A stretch of 64,000 bases of DNA, taken from the NCBI GenBank assembly GCA_029721435.1, contig CM056583.1, forward strand, positions 89,972,620 to 90,036,619, read 5' to 3'. Below are positions 1 to 12,200 of the stretch, piece after piece. Made by a program: the position numbers and the translations under genes. Position 1 is the stretch's first letter. Each line of letters opens with the position of its first letter. The notes beneath the pieces are model-generated. The model had not been told where the DNA came from. It did not search any database and saw only the letters and a list, made by a program, of their open reading frames with translations. Origin of the DNA: Gymnothorax reevesii (lineage: Eukaryota; Chordata; Actinopteri; Anguilliformes; Muraenidae).

Positions 1-64
1 TGTGTGTGTGTGTATACATGTGTGGGTGTGGGGGGCGAAGAGGCTTCTGGACGACAGGATACAC

Positions 65-918
65 ACACTACCGGGCAAAAGTTTTAGAACACCCCAATTC
101 TTCCAGTTTTTTATTGAAAATTATGCACTTCCAGTCCAATGAATAGCTTGAAATGGTACAAAGGTAAGAAGTGAACTGCCAGAAGTTTTAAACAAAAGGT
201 AAGGTTACCCAGGTTTTTTGTTTGCCGTCGAGTAGTTGAAAGGATGGTTCTTCAGTGTGTGACATCAACTGTCAAACATGGAGGAGGAAGTGTGATGGTC
301 TGGGGCTGTTTTGCTGGATCCAGGGTCAGTGACTTACAGAGTGAAAGGCACCCTGAATCAAAATGGCTCCCACAGCCTTCTGCAGCGCCATGCAATGCCC
401 TCTGGTCTGCGCCTAGCTGGTCAGGGGTTCATCCTACAGCAAGATGATGACCCAAATCATAAGTCCAAGCTCTGCCAGAACTACTTTAGGAAAAAAGAAC
501 AAGAATGTAAGCTTAAAAACATGGAGTGGCAGCGCAGTCTCCAGACTTATACCCCATCGAGATGGTTTGGGATGAACTGGACTGAAGAGTGAAAGCAAAG
601 CAGCCTACAAGTGCCACACATTTATGGGAACTTCTGAAACAGAGTTGGGAAGAACTTTCTGAAGAATATCTGATTTCCACTGTAGAAAGATGCCACCAGT
701 GTGTTCAGCTATTATATCTGCCAAAGGTGGCTACTTTCAGTCAAATGTTTAAAATACATTTTGGTTCATTAATTGATTCCATGATTCCTTTTTTAACTTT
801 GATTGTTAATTTGTTCTATCAAGTCAATGCTTTCATTCCAGAGTACAATGAGACAATAAACTGCATAATTTTCAATTGAAAAACTGGGGTGTCCCAAAAC
901 CTTTGAACAGTAGTGTAC
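65..918 (+). pseudogene. Tc1-like transposon remnant, internally deleted
   Basis: Terminal inverted repeats match: the left end CACTACCGGGCAAAAGTTTT is the reverse complement, with mismatches, of AAAACCTTTGAACAGTAGTG at the right end. Inside, three consecutive frames (244-325, 311-592, 589-730) read the C-terminal half of a Tc1 transposase: HGGGSVMVWGCFAGS, LRLAGQGFILQQDDDPNHKS, ATHLWELLKQSWEELSEEY. The N-terminal DNA-binding half is missing and frames are broken, so it is dead. Confidence 0.88.
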
Positions 919-920
919 GT

Positions 921-2640
921 ATGCTTGCATGATTATTACATTCTAAACGAGCGTATGTACATGTCTCTCTGAGTCTGAAGTACATCAGCAGACATACATG
1001 CATGCACACGTTTGATTCCAGCAACATTAAAGGTTTTGCCTGTCTTGTCCTCCGCGCCCCTTTTCGCATTATTCCTTGCGACTGCACTTGCACACCCACT
1101 TGAATTCGAACATGTGACTTCAAATTGACAGCTATAGTATTTCTGTTGCATTGAGTTTATTGTCATGTTTGACCAGGATATGCATTGCAAACCCCATATA
1201 TGACGCTTGTCAAACATTCATGAATGTTCAGTGTTTGTCAGGAGCTCTGAGCCCTGATGACATTGCGAGCAATCGTCAATGCAAAAAAATGCCCTCATGT
1301 TGCAGTCATGCCCCATTTCCAATGCTTAATGGGATAGTTCAGTAGCCGAGTTCCTTTCGGTCACGCCGAAGATGCGGAAGGTTACTTTAGCATGTGTGGT
1401 TACGGATACTTTGCCGTACCATACCGAGCATAGAAGCCATCTTAAGAAGCTTTCAGCTGGGGAATTGCCTTTTTCTCAAAGTTTCGAGAGGGGCCATCTA
1501 TGGTGATGTGAAGGTGACTGATTTAATCTCTAGTATAATTTTTGGCTTTGCCATCAACAGTCACAGATGATGCTGGTCAGTGCTCCCGCATGCTTTAGAT
1601 CTCTCCCCGCAAGCACGGATGATTCTAAGGATTCGATCATTATCTTCATGGGTAATGAGCTGATCATGTGACTCACCTGTGCTGGAGTAGGGAGAGCTCT
1701 AAGCCATTCAGGAGGAGTGGTAGTCCAGGAGAGGTTTGAGAAGCAGCGATGTAGATGCTAACATTGCTATTATTCAATGCAACAGACCTAGGCACTAGAT
1801 AGCTGCTCACCGGAAGTGAGGTCGTCTTAGAAGTGTGAGAAATTTCAGTGAAAAACCTAGGTACGGCAATTTTTTTTTTTTTTAATATATTGACAATTGC
1901 TGAAATTGCAAACTTGAAGCTGCGGTATAAAGCAAGTGGTAGTGGTTTGGGATTAACACCAGTAATGCCAACTATCAGAATCGGCATCAGCGTCCGTTTT
2001 GACCATTTAAATTCCAAAACATAAAAATCTCTCATGCTGAATACGGATTTAAAAAATAATGCTTTAACATAGGAATTTTACCAAGTTTAACAGGGGAATC
2101 GCAGGGGAACACTGCATAGTCTGCCTGAAACCACCTCTGGGTAATATTTACTGACGTATCTGGCAACCGAATTCTATTCATCTTGAAGACACTAATTGCT
2201 GTGCATGAGCATCGGTGTAATATGAAACTGAAAATGGGTATTGAAAGAAAATATTTTCATTTGGTGATGCTTTATTATTATAAAATTATTTTTTTCTCAT
2301 AATGAGGACCCAAGATATTTAAATGATCAAAGTAGCCTAATTAGCCATAATAATAACAACCTCAAAAACACAAGCATAGTAATTTATGGACATTTTCATT
2401 CACTTTATCTATTAGCACACTGTTATTTATGGCGTATTTGAATGTAAATATGTTTTGGATATTCACATTGCTGTCTACCCTTTTCTCTATTGAGATAATT
2501 AAAAGTCGTAGAACAACCATTGCTCTCAGGATAATGAACGTCAGCAGTCCCTTTTTTCCCTTTCAGTCCAGTTTATTATTTTATATTTACTATTATATTG
2601 GGGTTTTCCACAATGATTAATTTTCTGAAAAACTTGAGCT
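921..2640. other. Intronic or upstream sequence without a recognised gene
   Basis: AT-rich sequence. Around 1655-1750 lies a fragment of a common fish repeat (CTGATCATGTGACTCACCTG, GTTTGAGAAGCAGC) related to the one at 41700-41870. A 120-codon minus-strand frame at 1673-2035 has no recognisable domain and I do not call it. Confidence 0.4.
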
Positions 2641-3150
2641 AAGGCCCAGAGCCTTTTCGCTCACCTGGATCGAAGGTCTGGTGGACTTATGTTGTGGCCT
2701 GTTTGTCTGTCGTCGTTGATCGTCGCCCATAACATTTTCTCGTCCGATACTACTGGACTGATGGCGCTTAAACTTTTCTTTCAGGAGTAGATCAGGGTTT
2801 GGTCAAGGCCCTCTGATCTTCAATTATGGCAGCCATGTTAAAAATTCCTTTCTGACTCATTTGTCACTTCTGATGCAATTCTGATGAATTGTGATATGTA
2901 CATGTTTTCTAGGCAAGAATTTTCCACAGGGTGGTGCTGAATGTATTAGATTTTGTGGATGTTTGTTCCCACTGTGCGTGTGGTTCTGGGCCTCCATGGA
3001 AAAATTTGGGAAAATTGAAGTTACTTGGTGGATTTTGGTGAGATTTTGCTATGATTTTTTTTATCACTCCTATCCCTTCCTCAGATTTATTTTTCTGTTA
3101 CTAATAAGCAGTTACCTCTCATATTCCCAGTGCTTGATTAAAAAAGAATG
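2641..3150 (+). repeat. Dispersed repeat of the CTGTCGTCGTTGATCGTCG family
   Basis: Begins near AGCCTTTTCGCTCACCTGG and contains GTCTGTCGTCGTTGATCGTC then CATAACATTTTCTCGTCCGA. Related copies lie at 9762-9930 and 10195-10300 (CGTTCGTCTGTAAACATC; GTCATCTGTCGTCTGGAACA). These are diverged members of one interspersed family; the exact borders are not visible. Confidence 0.55.
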
Positions 3151-3190
3151 ACACAGGTTGATGTTTTCCATACTTCATGTCAATAGCATA

Positions 3191-3463
3191 GACCGCACTT
3201 TGGCAAAGTATATTTCAGTGGAAATTAGAATTCTTGAAGTGTCTAAAATGCATATTTTAGTTTGATGATAATCCAGTGGATGCATTTTTGAACCAGCAAG
3301 TCTTCAGATTGGCTTCCACATCAGGGGGAAGACATTTTTACTTGGGGAATCTTCTGATTTTGAATTTGATCATCAGAAACCTCACCTTTAAAAATGCTTA
3401 ATTACCATAACCTCTCGCAGTTTACATATTCTGATTAGCTACAGTTGCTCAGACTAATGGACC
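3191..3463 (+). repeat. Solo arm of the GGCAAAGTATATTTCAG repeat family
   Basis: Sequence from GCACTTTGGCAAAGTATATT to GCTCAGACTAATGGACC matches, in direct orientation, the arm at 24331-24510 and, inverted, the arm at 25241-25500. Shared landmarks include GAATTCTTGAAGTGTCTAAA and TTTTTACTTGGGGAATCT. It appears to be one end of a non-autonomous DNA element. Confidence 0.7.
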
Positions 3464-4199
3464 ATGTGCCAGACCCTGAAATTTGGCCTCCGGTACCCTC
3501 CGGAGGGAATAATGCTCATTGTAATTCTTGGTAGGTTATATATCTCTAAAGTCAGAAAATATGTGATAGCATTGCATTTGTGGTAGCTTTAAGTGTGTTA
3601 TGAGCCATTTAGTAACCCCACCCCAAAATGAACTTCTCTGAAACTGGCATAAGACAGAGGAGGGTAAACTAATGGTTCTCTCTTATTACTGACTTTATCT
3701 TCTTGAAAATGATTGGGCATGTAGCTCATGTTACTTGCTTTTCGAAACAGTTGTTAAAAGTAGCCTAGCATTTGGTGTTTGCAATTACAGGCACTGATAA
3801 TCCAGTGCTGATAAATTGCAGAACGTATGATTTTGTTTTTACAAATAGTGTTATGGAAGTTTCTATAATCCATATGTTAATTAATGGATGCCAAATTTAA
3901 GTACATTAATTTGAAGAAAATTCAATCATGAACTAAAGTAAGAAGTTAAAGTTGATGTTTGATGTACATTATAAGTGTTTCTGTCAGCCTCCCCCTGAAC
4001 CTGCTACTAAACACAGTCAAAATGCAACCCCTCATTTTTTAAATTCTAGCTGATTTTTTTGAAGCTATCAAAATTAGCACAGAAAAAATATAGTGCTATG
4101 AAGGTTAAAAGTTGTAATTTGTGCAAGTCCGGGTTCGAACCCGGTTTATGCGTTTGTCAGGGGATCACTTCTCCAAAACGTAACTTTGTCATGTCATTA
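3464..4199. other. Non-coding AT-rich stretch
   Basis: No gene seen. It contains the palindromic CCTCCGGTACCCTCCGGAGG near 3487-3506 and, at 4128-4145, a tRNA T-arm-like GTCCGGGTTCGAACCCGG without the rest of a tRNA, possibly a SINE remnant. Confidence 0.35.
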
Positions 4200-4940
4200 G
4201 CAGCAGGTTGAATGCATCACTTGAATGACATGCAAGTGCAAAGCAGGACATCAGACACATTAAAGGCACGGAGTTTCATCCCCATCAGCATCACTGTCAG
4301 GATGCCACAGCTTACAGAACAGCAGAGGGAGTGAGCTTTGGGGATGCTGCCTGTGAGAACATCTCAGAGAGAGGTTGACTGCCGGTTCAGGGTCAGTCCA
4401 TCCACCATCAACAGACTGGAACATCGCTACCAACAGACAGGAAGCGTTCACAGCCTCCCTATGAAAGTCATCAAGACAGGTGTGTTCCGGAGAGAAATCT
4501 GTTCGGTGGGTGTTGTGTCATCGTCTGAGCTGCCATTGTGAGATTTCGGGATGAAATTTTTGTGATTTGAGGAGGTCTAATGGCGCAGCAATATGTGGAT
4601 GAGATTTTAAGACCAGTTCTCCAACCACTATTGAGCAACCATGGACAACAACGATTACCGTTCACATTCCAACACGACAACACCCGTCCTCATACTGCAC
4701 GCCTCACCAGAGACTTTCTCCAACGAGCGAGGAATGAGTGGAGGAACTTTCCCCAAGCGACTGTGCAGCGTTAGTGTGAATCAGTGGCTCGCCGTTTACA
4801 CACGTGTGCAAGCACAGGGAGGACACACTCGCTACTGACAGTCTGTGGAGGGTCAGTGCATTCACACTGGCATATCGGAAACATTTGATGAGATAACGTG
4901 ATGAACCTCTTATGTGTTATGGACAATTAAATTCTTTTTC
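4200..4940 (+). pseudogene. Tc1/mariner transposase pseudogene
   Basis: The frame at 4338 reads the helix-turn-helix part (TSQREVDCRFRVSPSTINRL, EHRYQQTGSVHSLP). The frame at 4580-4774 reads the catalytic part (QQYVDEILRPVLQPLL, FTFQHDNTRPHTARLTRDFL), where the Asp of QHDN is the second catalytic residue. The region between (first Asp) is deleted and the frames are disjoint. Inverted ends were not identified. Confidence 0.85.
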
Positions 4941-6140
4941 TATTCGTATTTAAAGTGAATTGAAAAAGCCTGGTTGTTGTTTCTTCTTGGTTATTAAATA
5001 TGGGTGTTGCGTTTTCACCGTGTGTCTGTATATTAGTTTTTCTTTCATACAGGCTACAAATACATTGATGAAAACATCTTAAATGGTTAGAAGATTCATG
5101 ATTTTATTTGTATGAATATAATTTATGGATATAATGTATAAATCACTATGTATGAATGTACAAATCATGTATAAATATATTCTTTTTGTGCATGGTACAC
5201 TCATTGACTCCTAATACCAGTGCAACTGCAGTATTTGCTTGTGCAAAATTCAGTGGTCCTGTCAATATCTTTATTAATAATCAACAGTAAAATTTAAGGA
5301 AGGAAATTTGAATATATGCTACCTCAAAAGTCCAATGATGGACTAAAAACTAAGAATATTTGTCAAGTTTTGAAGGCAAAAATCCTGTAACACAGCATTT
5401 AAAAAAATACATCTTCTGAATGTACCGAAATGTACTGAAACAGAAGATCTCAAATTGTGCATGCATGAATAATTCATTTGGAGTAATAAAATGAAAATCT
5501 ACTTGTCCTATTAAATGTTACTTGCCTGAAGATTGAAATTTCACAACTTCAATGTTTTGCTAGTGAAATTTTACTAGTTTAGTTTAGTTTTGTTATTTTG
5601 TTTAGTTTTGTTATTTTGTACTGAATGCTGTCCAATTTTCATGTGCAGCTTTGGACTCAGATTAGCTTGCAGTGACTAGCACTATCACACCTTCGCCATC
5701 ATTTTCACTAGACATATCACTAAATACAAAAAAAGTTCTAGAAGCTGCAGGCCTTACAGATTATTAATGAAGAATTAAAATTAGATATTTAAGTTCAGTT
5801 TTTTTATTTTTTATTTTTAATTATGCTTTTCTGAAGGTGATGTGATTAATCACACAGGAAAAAAGACACTGATATATAAGTTTTGCTTATAACCATGATA
5901 ACATATCTTTAACCCTAGGCATGTTTAATATTTTTTTTTCTTTTTGAGAAGCAAATGATCCTAGCAAAATGTGAGTCAAGTTGATACTTTTGTATTAATA
6001 TTTAACTGATAAAAAAAGTGTTCTTTTATTAAAGGGAACCCCGACTATCATGACTTGTAGGCCTCAATAAGCCACAACTTATCTCTTATACTAAAATATG
6101 TTGTTACAAACGTAAAATATTGTCATTGCTTTAAAATCCT
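4941..6140. other. AT-rich non-coding sequence
   Basis: No gene or recognised repeat, apart from short local duplications of TTTAGTTTTGTTATTTTG at 5580-5620 and homopolymer T runs. Confidence 0.4.
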
Positions 6141-6270
6141 CAGTGCTTAGTACATATTTTTACCTACGGCGGCCGCCATTTTTTACGTGCTCAGTGCACT
6201 CTGGGAGTGATGACGTAAAAAGGTTGCACTCGGGAGAAGAGCCGTTTACGCCAATATAGAGTTAATCTGC
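6141..6270 (+). promoter_or_regulatory. GC-rich segment with YY1-like and CRE-like motifs upstream of a THAP-like frame
   Basis: Contains GGCGGCCGCCATTTTTTACG (a YY1-type GCCGCCATTTT core at 6172-6182) and TGACGTAA at 6211-6218. It stands out as GC-rich in an AT-rich intron and directly precedes the THAP-like frame. It could be the promoter or terminal region of a transposon or retrocopy; function is not shown. Confidence 0.3.
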
Positions 6271-6284
6271 CACTGAGAAGAAAA

Positions 6285-6495
6285 TACTGCAGTCCCCCAT
6301 TGTGATGCTTTTGGCTGCAATTTCCAGTCAAAAGGCAACAAGTCTAAAGGCGTAAGTCTCCACAGCTTTCCTAATGATGAGAGGAGGAGGAGGGAGTGGG
6401 AAAATGCTTGTGGACGTACAAAACTTCCGAAAGACCCCCGGCTCTGTTCTCGACACTTCCCGCCTGATGCTTTTGAGGCCTTTAGCCGACCGTAG
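6285..6495 (+). pseudogene. THAP zinc-finger domain relic
   Basis: An uninterrupted frame ending in TAG near 6493 reads PHCDAFGCNFQSKGNKSKG, VSLHSFPNDERRRREWENA, GRTKLPKDPRLCSRHFPPDA. This fits the THAP pattern: C-x4-C, HxFP, Trp, and C-x2-H (CSRH). No in-frame ATG precedes it (TGA lies upstream at about 6278), and no transposase or other domain follows. THAP domains occur in host genes and in P-element-like and hAT-like transposons. Likely a relic; too short for a gene. Confidence 0.65.
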
Positions 6496-7507
6496 CTGCT
6501 ATTGGAGCTGATAGGAGCTCACGGTTATAAACGGAGACTAAAAGCCAATGCTGTGCCGACAGTTCTCCCACACAGTCTAAACGGCCTCGGGAAGCGAGTG
6601 TAATGCGCTCTCAAAAATATCTTGAAACATGATCAAAGCCGTAAACATCTTGGTAGTGCGTTAACTGTTAAATCCTCATTATGTTCAGTACCTGCGTGGA
6701 TAAAGGTTCCGCTTTCGCCAACGCGCTGTAGGCCGTGTGTCAGCCGACAGTCAGGTGGACGTGCCCTGCGCACTGAACCGAGAAGTACAGCGAGTATGTT
6801 GACGGCATGATGGCCGGCCGTTTCACACACATCTTCGTGTAAATCCCCATTGCAAACAAGTTCAAATAAGTTCAGCGTTTAAATTTTTTCGTTGGGCAAC
6901 ATGACGTTCATTATATCGGTAGTATAGTGTAAACGCCTGATCTTTCGCGCAGTCGGCGATATATTTATTTCCAGGAAAGTCAATGTCTGCAAATTCATGT
7001 ATTCTTGCCATAATATTTGCCGATATGAATTAAGAAATGAAACCTTTAGTTCTAAAGCGCCTTTAGCAGAGAAAGCAAAACATCAACAGTTTTGCCACCA
7101 CTTTAATATAACTTAAATTATGAAAAAAACCCGCACTTCTGAAAACAGAAATAAAATACGCAAATATCTATGATGTTGTAACTTAAAATAACGGTGTCAC
7201 TTTTTACTAAGTCCGCACGAAATGTTCCAGCCTGTGGAAATCCGGAGTTTTTAGTCCTCGGTGTGTCTAATCCGAACAACTCTCTCAGTCAAGAAAGCGG
7301 TGACTTGTTCAGTCGGATCAAACCGTTGAACGTAAAGTGTGCTAACTTTTGTCGCCTTTTACTCATAATTTTAGAGCTAATCCCAAGAATAAACTTTGGC
7401 TGTTACTGACAAATTAACGCGATAAAGCCCTTCTCAGTTGCAAGAGTCATGGGGTAGCGCGGATTAAAAACTGTTCTCACAGCGGGACTGATTATGTTTA
7501 TGTTCAC
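6496..7507. other. Non-coding, moderately GC-rich sequence
   Basis: No convincing gene. Frames at 6622-6830 and 7194-7409 lack recognisable domains. It may belong to the same inserted element as the THAP-like relic. Confidence 0.35.
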
Positions 7508-7892
7508 ATGTTGAAGAGTGGATAAGAGAAAAGGCCTCTGTGTCACATCATATTTATAGCCCAGGGAAACAGGAAGTGATGAATTACTAATTAAATGTTC
7601 CTAGATACTCTGATCAACTTTGTAAACTACTGTAGAAATGATAAAAATACATCTATTACATTTATTTCCTTGGAATTGTTAGGAGTGCCAATAATTGTGG
7701 AACAGGTGATTTTATGAAAAAAATTATTTCTTAGTCAGGGATTTTTTTCCCCCTTAAAATTCACTTGAGTTGAAGGTTACATTTTTCGACAAATTTCAGT
7801 GTGAGAGTATGCTTCTGCAATAAAAATTGAATTTATTTTAAGGCTTTTTCACACCTTAACGAGGGGTGCCAATAATTATGGAGGGCGCTGTA
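7508..7892 (-). mobile_element. Solo 5' arm of a Tc1-like element
   Basis: The reverse complement begins TACAGCGCCCTCCATAATTA and runs to the CTTATCCACTCTTCAACAT segment that surrounds the transposase start codon in the related copies at 21944 and 27298. Only the arm is present; no transposase body follows. Confidence 0.85.
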
Positions 7893-8721
7893 TACCTCAA
7901 CTTTTAGCTGGAAAAACATAGCTAGCTTGCTAATTATAGATAATTCCAGCAAACAGATCCCTATCTTATCACTTAACATTTGGAGGCAACCACCCTCGTC
8001 GATTGACATACACTCACGGCATTTTTGACATCATTGCATTCCGGACACTTCACAATTTGACGTAAATAAATGAATGAATAAGAATCTGTAAGCTGACTCA
8101 GTGATCCTCAGATAGCATAGGCAGTATTAATTTAGCCGTGCAGCTGCATAGGGTAAAGAAGTGGGAGCTAGTGCTCGTGTGAGTCGGCGGAATCGAGCAC
8201 CACGGCATCTTCCTCTTGAGTCGATGAGGAGAGTCCCTCAATCTGACGCAGAATGGCCTCACTTTGAACTCCTAATTATTATTTAATTTCAGCTCCTATG
8301 CTCTATGGCCAACAGGGACAATAATAATAATGTTTTCAATCTCCAGATATTTATGGGCCTAACTGTATGTTTTTCAATAAAAAAAATGATTTTGGGGTAT
8401 ACTGCTTTCCAGTGTGACTGCTTGGAGGCTTTAAGAGGCTTCCTTCAGCTGACTCTTGTATATATGTGCTCATGTGGGAGTTACAGAAAATAATCAGGAG
8501 AGCACATGTTTGGGCGTCTTGTCCTGCGCGAACCTTTGCTTCCCCCATACCTTACGTCTGTCAGTGTGTGTTCACGTGCGTGTGTGTCTGTGTGTGTGCG
8601 TGCATTCGTGCATCAGTGTGAGTCTGTGTGTGCGGGTGAGTGTTTGTGTGCCTTCGTGTGAGTGCGTTTCAGTGTGTGTCAGTGTTGTGTGTCTGTAATA
8701 TTGTGTGTTTCTCTCTCTCAG
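7893..8721. other. Intron segment ending in a GT-rich tract before the exon A acceptor
   Basis: 7893-8550 shows no gene. From about 8565 to 8708 the sequence is GT-rich (GTGTGTGTCTGTGTGTGTGC and similar), followed by the CTCTCTCTCAG acceptor at 8721. Confidence 0.5.
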
Positions 8722-9288
8722 CTCTTAAGGCCCATCCCCCAGCGTGAGCGCGCTCAGTGGAAGGTGGGCGTCGGCCATGCGGAGGATGCGCATCGAATGA
8801 GCAGGGAGGGGCGGATCGAGAGCTACACTTTCATCTACATTGACAAGGAGGAACCAGGGGAGACGCCCCCTCCAGACCACGGCCGCATGAAGGACAGAAA
8901 TCTCAGACCAGGAAGAAGGACGTGTCCATCTAGGGGGTCACCGCGGCGACAGCAACCAAAGCGCCTGTGCAGCTCATCCAATGCTGTGGGAACAAGCCCC
9001 GCCCCCATCTCTCCCAAACAGGCGGAGCCAGAGGAGAAAGAGGAAGAGTCTGAAGCGTCAGAGTTTGCCTCGTCTCCGCCCTCTGAGGACCAGCCCCGCT
9101 CCCAATCACCACCAATCAAAACTGCCTGGAGGACAGCGGCCGCCCGGAAGCTCCTCCCCCTTTCAGTCACCATGAAGCGGCTTAACGTGGAGATCACCAA
9201 GTGCGACTGGACCCTGTACAGAGAGAAGGCCGTCTCCTCCTCCCCCAAACACAAGCCCTCTGCTGACCCCGTCCGCCACTCGCCCCGG
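8722..9288 (+). CDS. nsd3: nsd3 exon A: post-PWWP1 linker
   Basis: Encodes visible residues 1-189, starting [20 protein letters not shown] and including [18 protein letters not shown], the conserved segment after PWWP1 in NSD proteins. A Ser/Glu/Pro-rich region follows, then [15 protein letters not shown], which matches the NSD3 linker. The acceptor is TCTCTCTCAG ending at 8721; the donor is CGG|GTAGGC at 9289, phase 0. The open frame runs on beyond the donor to 9681, but similarity to the family stops near here. Human NSD3 has additional linker sequence at this point that I do not find, so a small in-frame exon in 9289-13289 may be missed or absent. Confidence 0.88.
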
Positions 9289-12200
9289 GTAGGCGGCCCT
9301 TCCGCTAATGCAGACGAGCTGATTTGCCTGCTCTTATATAAAATTGCTGTTTGTGTCATTCTGGAAGGTAGAAAAAAACTCCCGCACTCTGTCCATTTTG
9401 CATGCAATTATTTATTCACTACGTTTTGGTCAACAGACCTTCGTCAGGTGAACAGTGTGCAGGAGTTTTTTTTTTCTACTTGTTTGATCTACGACCCTTT
9501 TTGGGCTTTCTCCTATGCACCTGCCCCAAAAAAGAGGTGCGCGAAAGCCATTGCTGTTGGCAGGGAGGAGGCAGCATCTGTGTCCATGTATTCTGAGGGC
9601 GGTCAGCCTGTGGAACAGCTGCTCAGGGCTCTGTGTTGCTCAGCTGCAGTTTTAGCTGCAGAAATCTGCAACCCGGACTAAAGTAAAAAGAGCTGCTCTG
9701 GGAGTTAACGTGAGCTGGCCTTATCAAATTACAAGTGAGCATCATAGCTCATTGGACAGTGTCTCATTTTTAGCTCATCTGGACCGTAGGTGGGATGGGC
9801 TTTTGTCATGGCCTACGTTTCCTTCGTCGTTGTTCAACAGACGCTGTTCATTGATCGTCGTTCGTCTGTAAACATCTTCTTTTCCAAAACCGTCACGGGG
9901 GATCAACTTGAAATGTTATATACATGTTCCCACCCTTGCGTACAACCAAGTTTGTTTGAGGCATTCTGAGCCGATTTTAAATGTGTCCGCCTGGCAGCCA
10001 TCCCTAAAATGCTTATTTCTGTTATATCTGAGGCATATTTGCACCGATCAGGCTGAAATTTAGTATGTTGGTGCTAAGTAACAAGACTCATAACCTACAT
10101 TACAGGTTTTAAGGCTGACGAAGCTGAAACTTGGCATAGATGTGGTCATTGTGGATTTATTGTCCAGATCAGCTATAGTGCTTGTGGTGTCATTTTTTGC
10201 TTACCAATAAGCTATTGTCGTGGTGTGGCGCCCGTCATCTGTCGTCTGGAACATTTTGTATCTTTTTTTGGCCCGATGAATTTTTGTGTAAATTTGCTAT
10301 AACATACTACTAGATCTTATCTCCAGAAGTTTTTTTTGGATTTTTGATTTGACCATTTTTGTCCGTATTATGGGCCCTTGAAATTTTGGCCCCAGTGTCA
10401 AAGATAGGACTGGGAAATTTTTTAAAAATTATCTCTCTAAAATTGCCAGATAATTTTTTTTTCTAGATCTGGCGATCTACTTACCTTGGTACCATCGATG
10501 TACAGTGCGAGCGCCTTTTTGATTGAATCGACGGAGGTGGGTCTAGTGGGGGCGCTGTTCTGAAACATTGGATCCTATAGAGAATATGAAAGACGCTCAA
10601 TAGAGCCCAAATGGTTGCAGATAGCGAATAAGTTTGTATTATCGACATTTAGGAAGTCATATATGAGCAATATCTTAGCTGTTTAAGTTGACCTCAGAGG
10701 ACCTTGAATGGTCATACTTGAGGTCAAGCAAAATTTTACCATTTTCAATGCCTTCTAGGCTTGAAAATATAGAAGATTGGGTATGTATTGAACACTTACA
10801 GGTAGTCGTATGTGAACTTTCATTTAGTGGCCTTGAACTTGACCTTCGGTGACCTTCGTGCCATGGTGAAATTTCAATGACTTTTAACACCAAAACTATG
10901 ACAGATAGAGCTTAGGTTTCTATTGTGGGCATATAGGAAGTCGTCTATTTAGTTTTATTTGGCCACCTTGTACTTGACCTTCAACGGCCAAACGCTACAA
11001 TGAAATTTCAATGACTTATATCTGCAAAATCGTTACAGATAAAGTGTAGGCTTGTATTGGAAGTCATATATGAACTTTCATTTGGTGACATTCATATTGA
11101 CCTTCGAAGGTCAAATTTGACCTCATAAATTCAATGACTTCTGTGATCACTAAAAAAGTCACAGTTAAAGCCTAAGTTTGTATCACAGACTTAAAGGAAG
11201 TCACACATGAACTTTCATTTGGTGACATTCAACCTGACTGTTGGTGACCGTTGAAGGTCAAACTTGACTTAATTCAATGACTTGTATTGCCAAAACAGTT
11301 GCAGATGCAGCCTAGGTTTGTATTAGAGACTTATAGGAAGTCATACATGAAGTCCATTTGCTGACCTCAACTTGACCTTCTGTGACCGTTAAAGTTCACA
11401 ATCGACATATTGAATTTTCAGTGACATACCACTGAAACTGCTTCAGAGCTTAGGATTGTACAAAGTATTACAGGAGGTCTTATACATGTATCTGAAATTT
11501 AATTTAGTAACCTTGACATTGACCTTCAATGATTCGAAAGTCACATTTCTGATGAAATTTTCATAACTTGTATCATCACTGTAAGATTGCTTGCCTGTAA
11601 GCTACAGGACCCTTGGTCCTATTTTTTATTTATTTTTTTTTTATCTTGGTTCTGTTGGCCAAGTCATCCACCAGATCTGATCCAATTGAGCATGCATTTT
11701 TAATCCCGAAGGGGAGATTGAAGGCAAAAAGTCCCCAAAACAAGCAGGAACTGAAGATTGCTACGGTGCAGCCCTTACAGGACATCGCCAGGGAAGACAC
11801 TCAGCTACTGCTAATGTCTGCGCATCACACGCTTCGAGCAGCCATTACTCGACAAGAAGGACATCTGACAAATGTTTAAAATGAATACTTGATTCTACAT
11901 TATGTTAATCCTTCCCAGTATGTTTTGATACACACAAATATGGAGGGGACTGTGTACAAATTATGCTGCCACTTCTAAAATATTCATCATATGGATGAAA
12001 ATACTCTTAAATTAAAGATTAATTAAATTAAATTAAAGCTAAAGTCTGCACTTCATTGTCATTGTGTTTGTTTGTTTGTCATAAGAGTGCTAGAGTCCAG
12101 AATCAAAATAGAATAAATTATGGTGCTGACTGTTATTATGCAATTCATGAGAGGTCTAGGATTTGGCTCGATTGTTTTGGTTTTGTAGAGAATTTACTTC

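Noticed and set aside
1673..2035. 120-codon minus-strand frame
   Set aside because: No domain; overlaps a dispersed repeat.
4120..4150. tRNA-like GTCCGGGTTCGAACCCGG
   Set aside because: Only a T-arm/B-box is present. No acceptor, D or anticodon arms can be built around it.
8835..9407. 190-codon minus-strand frame
   Set aside because: Shadow of nsd3 exon A on the opposite strand; the + frame has clear NSD3 homology.
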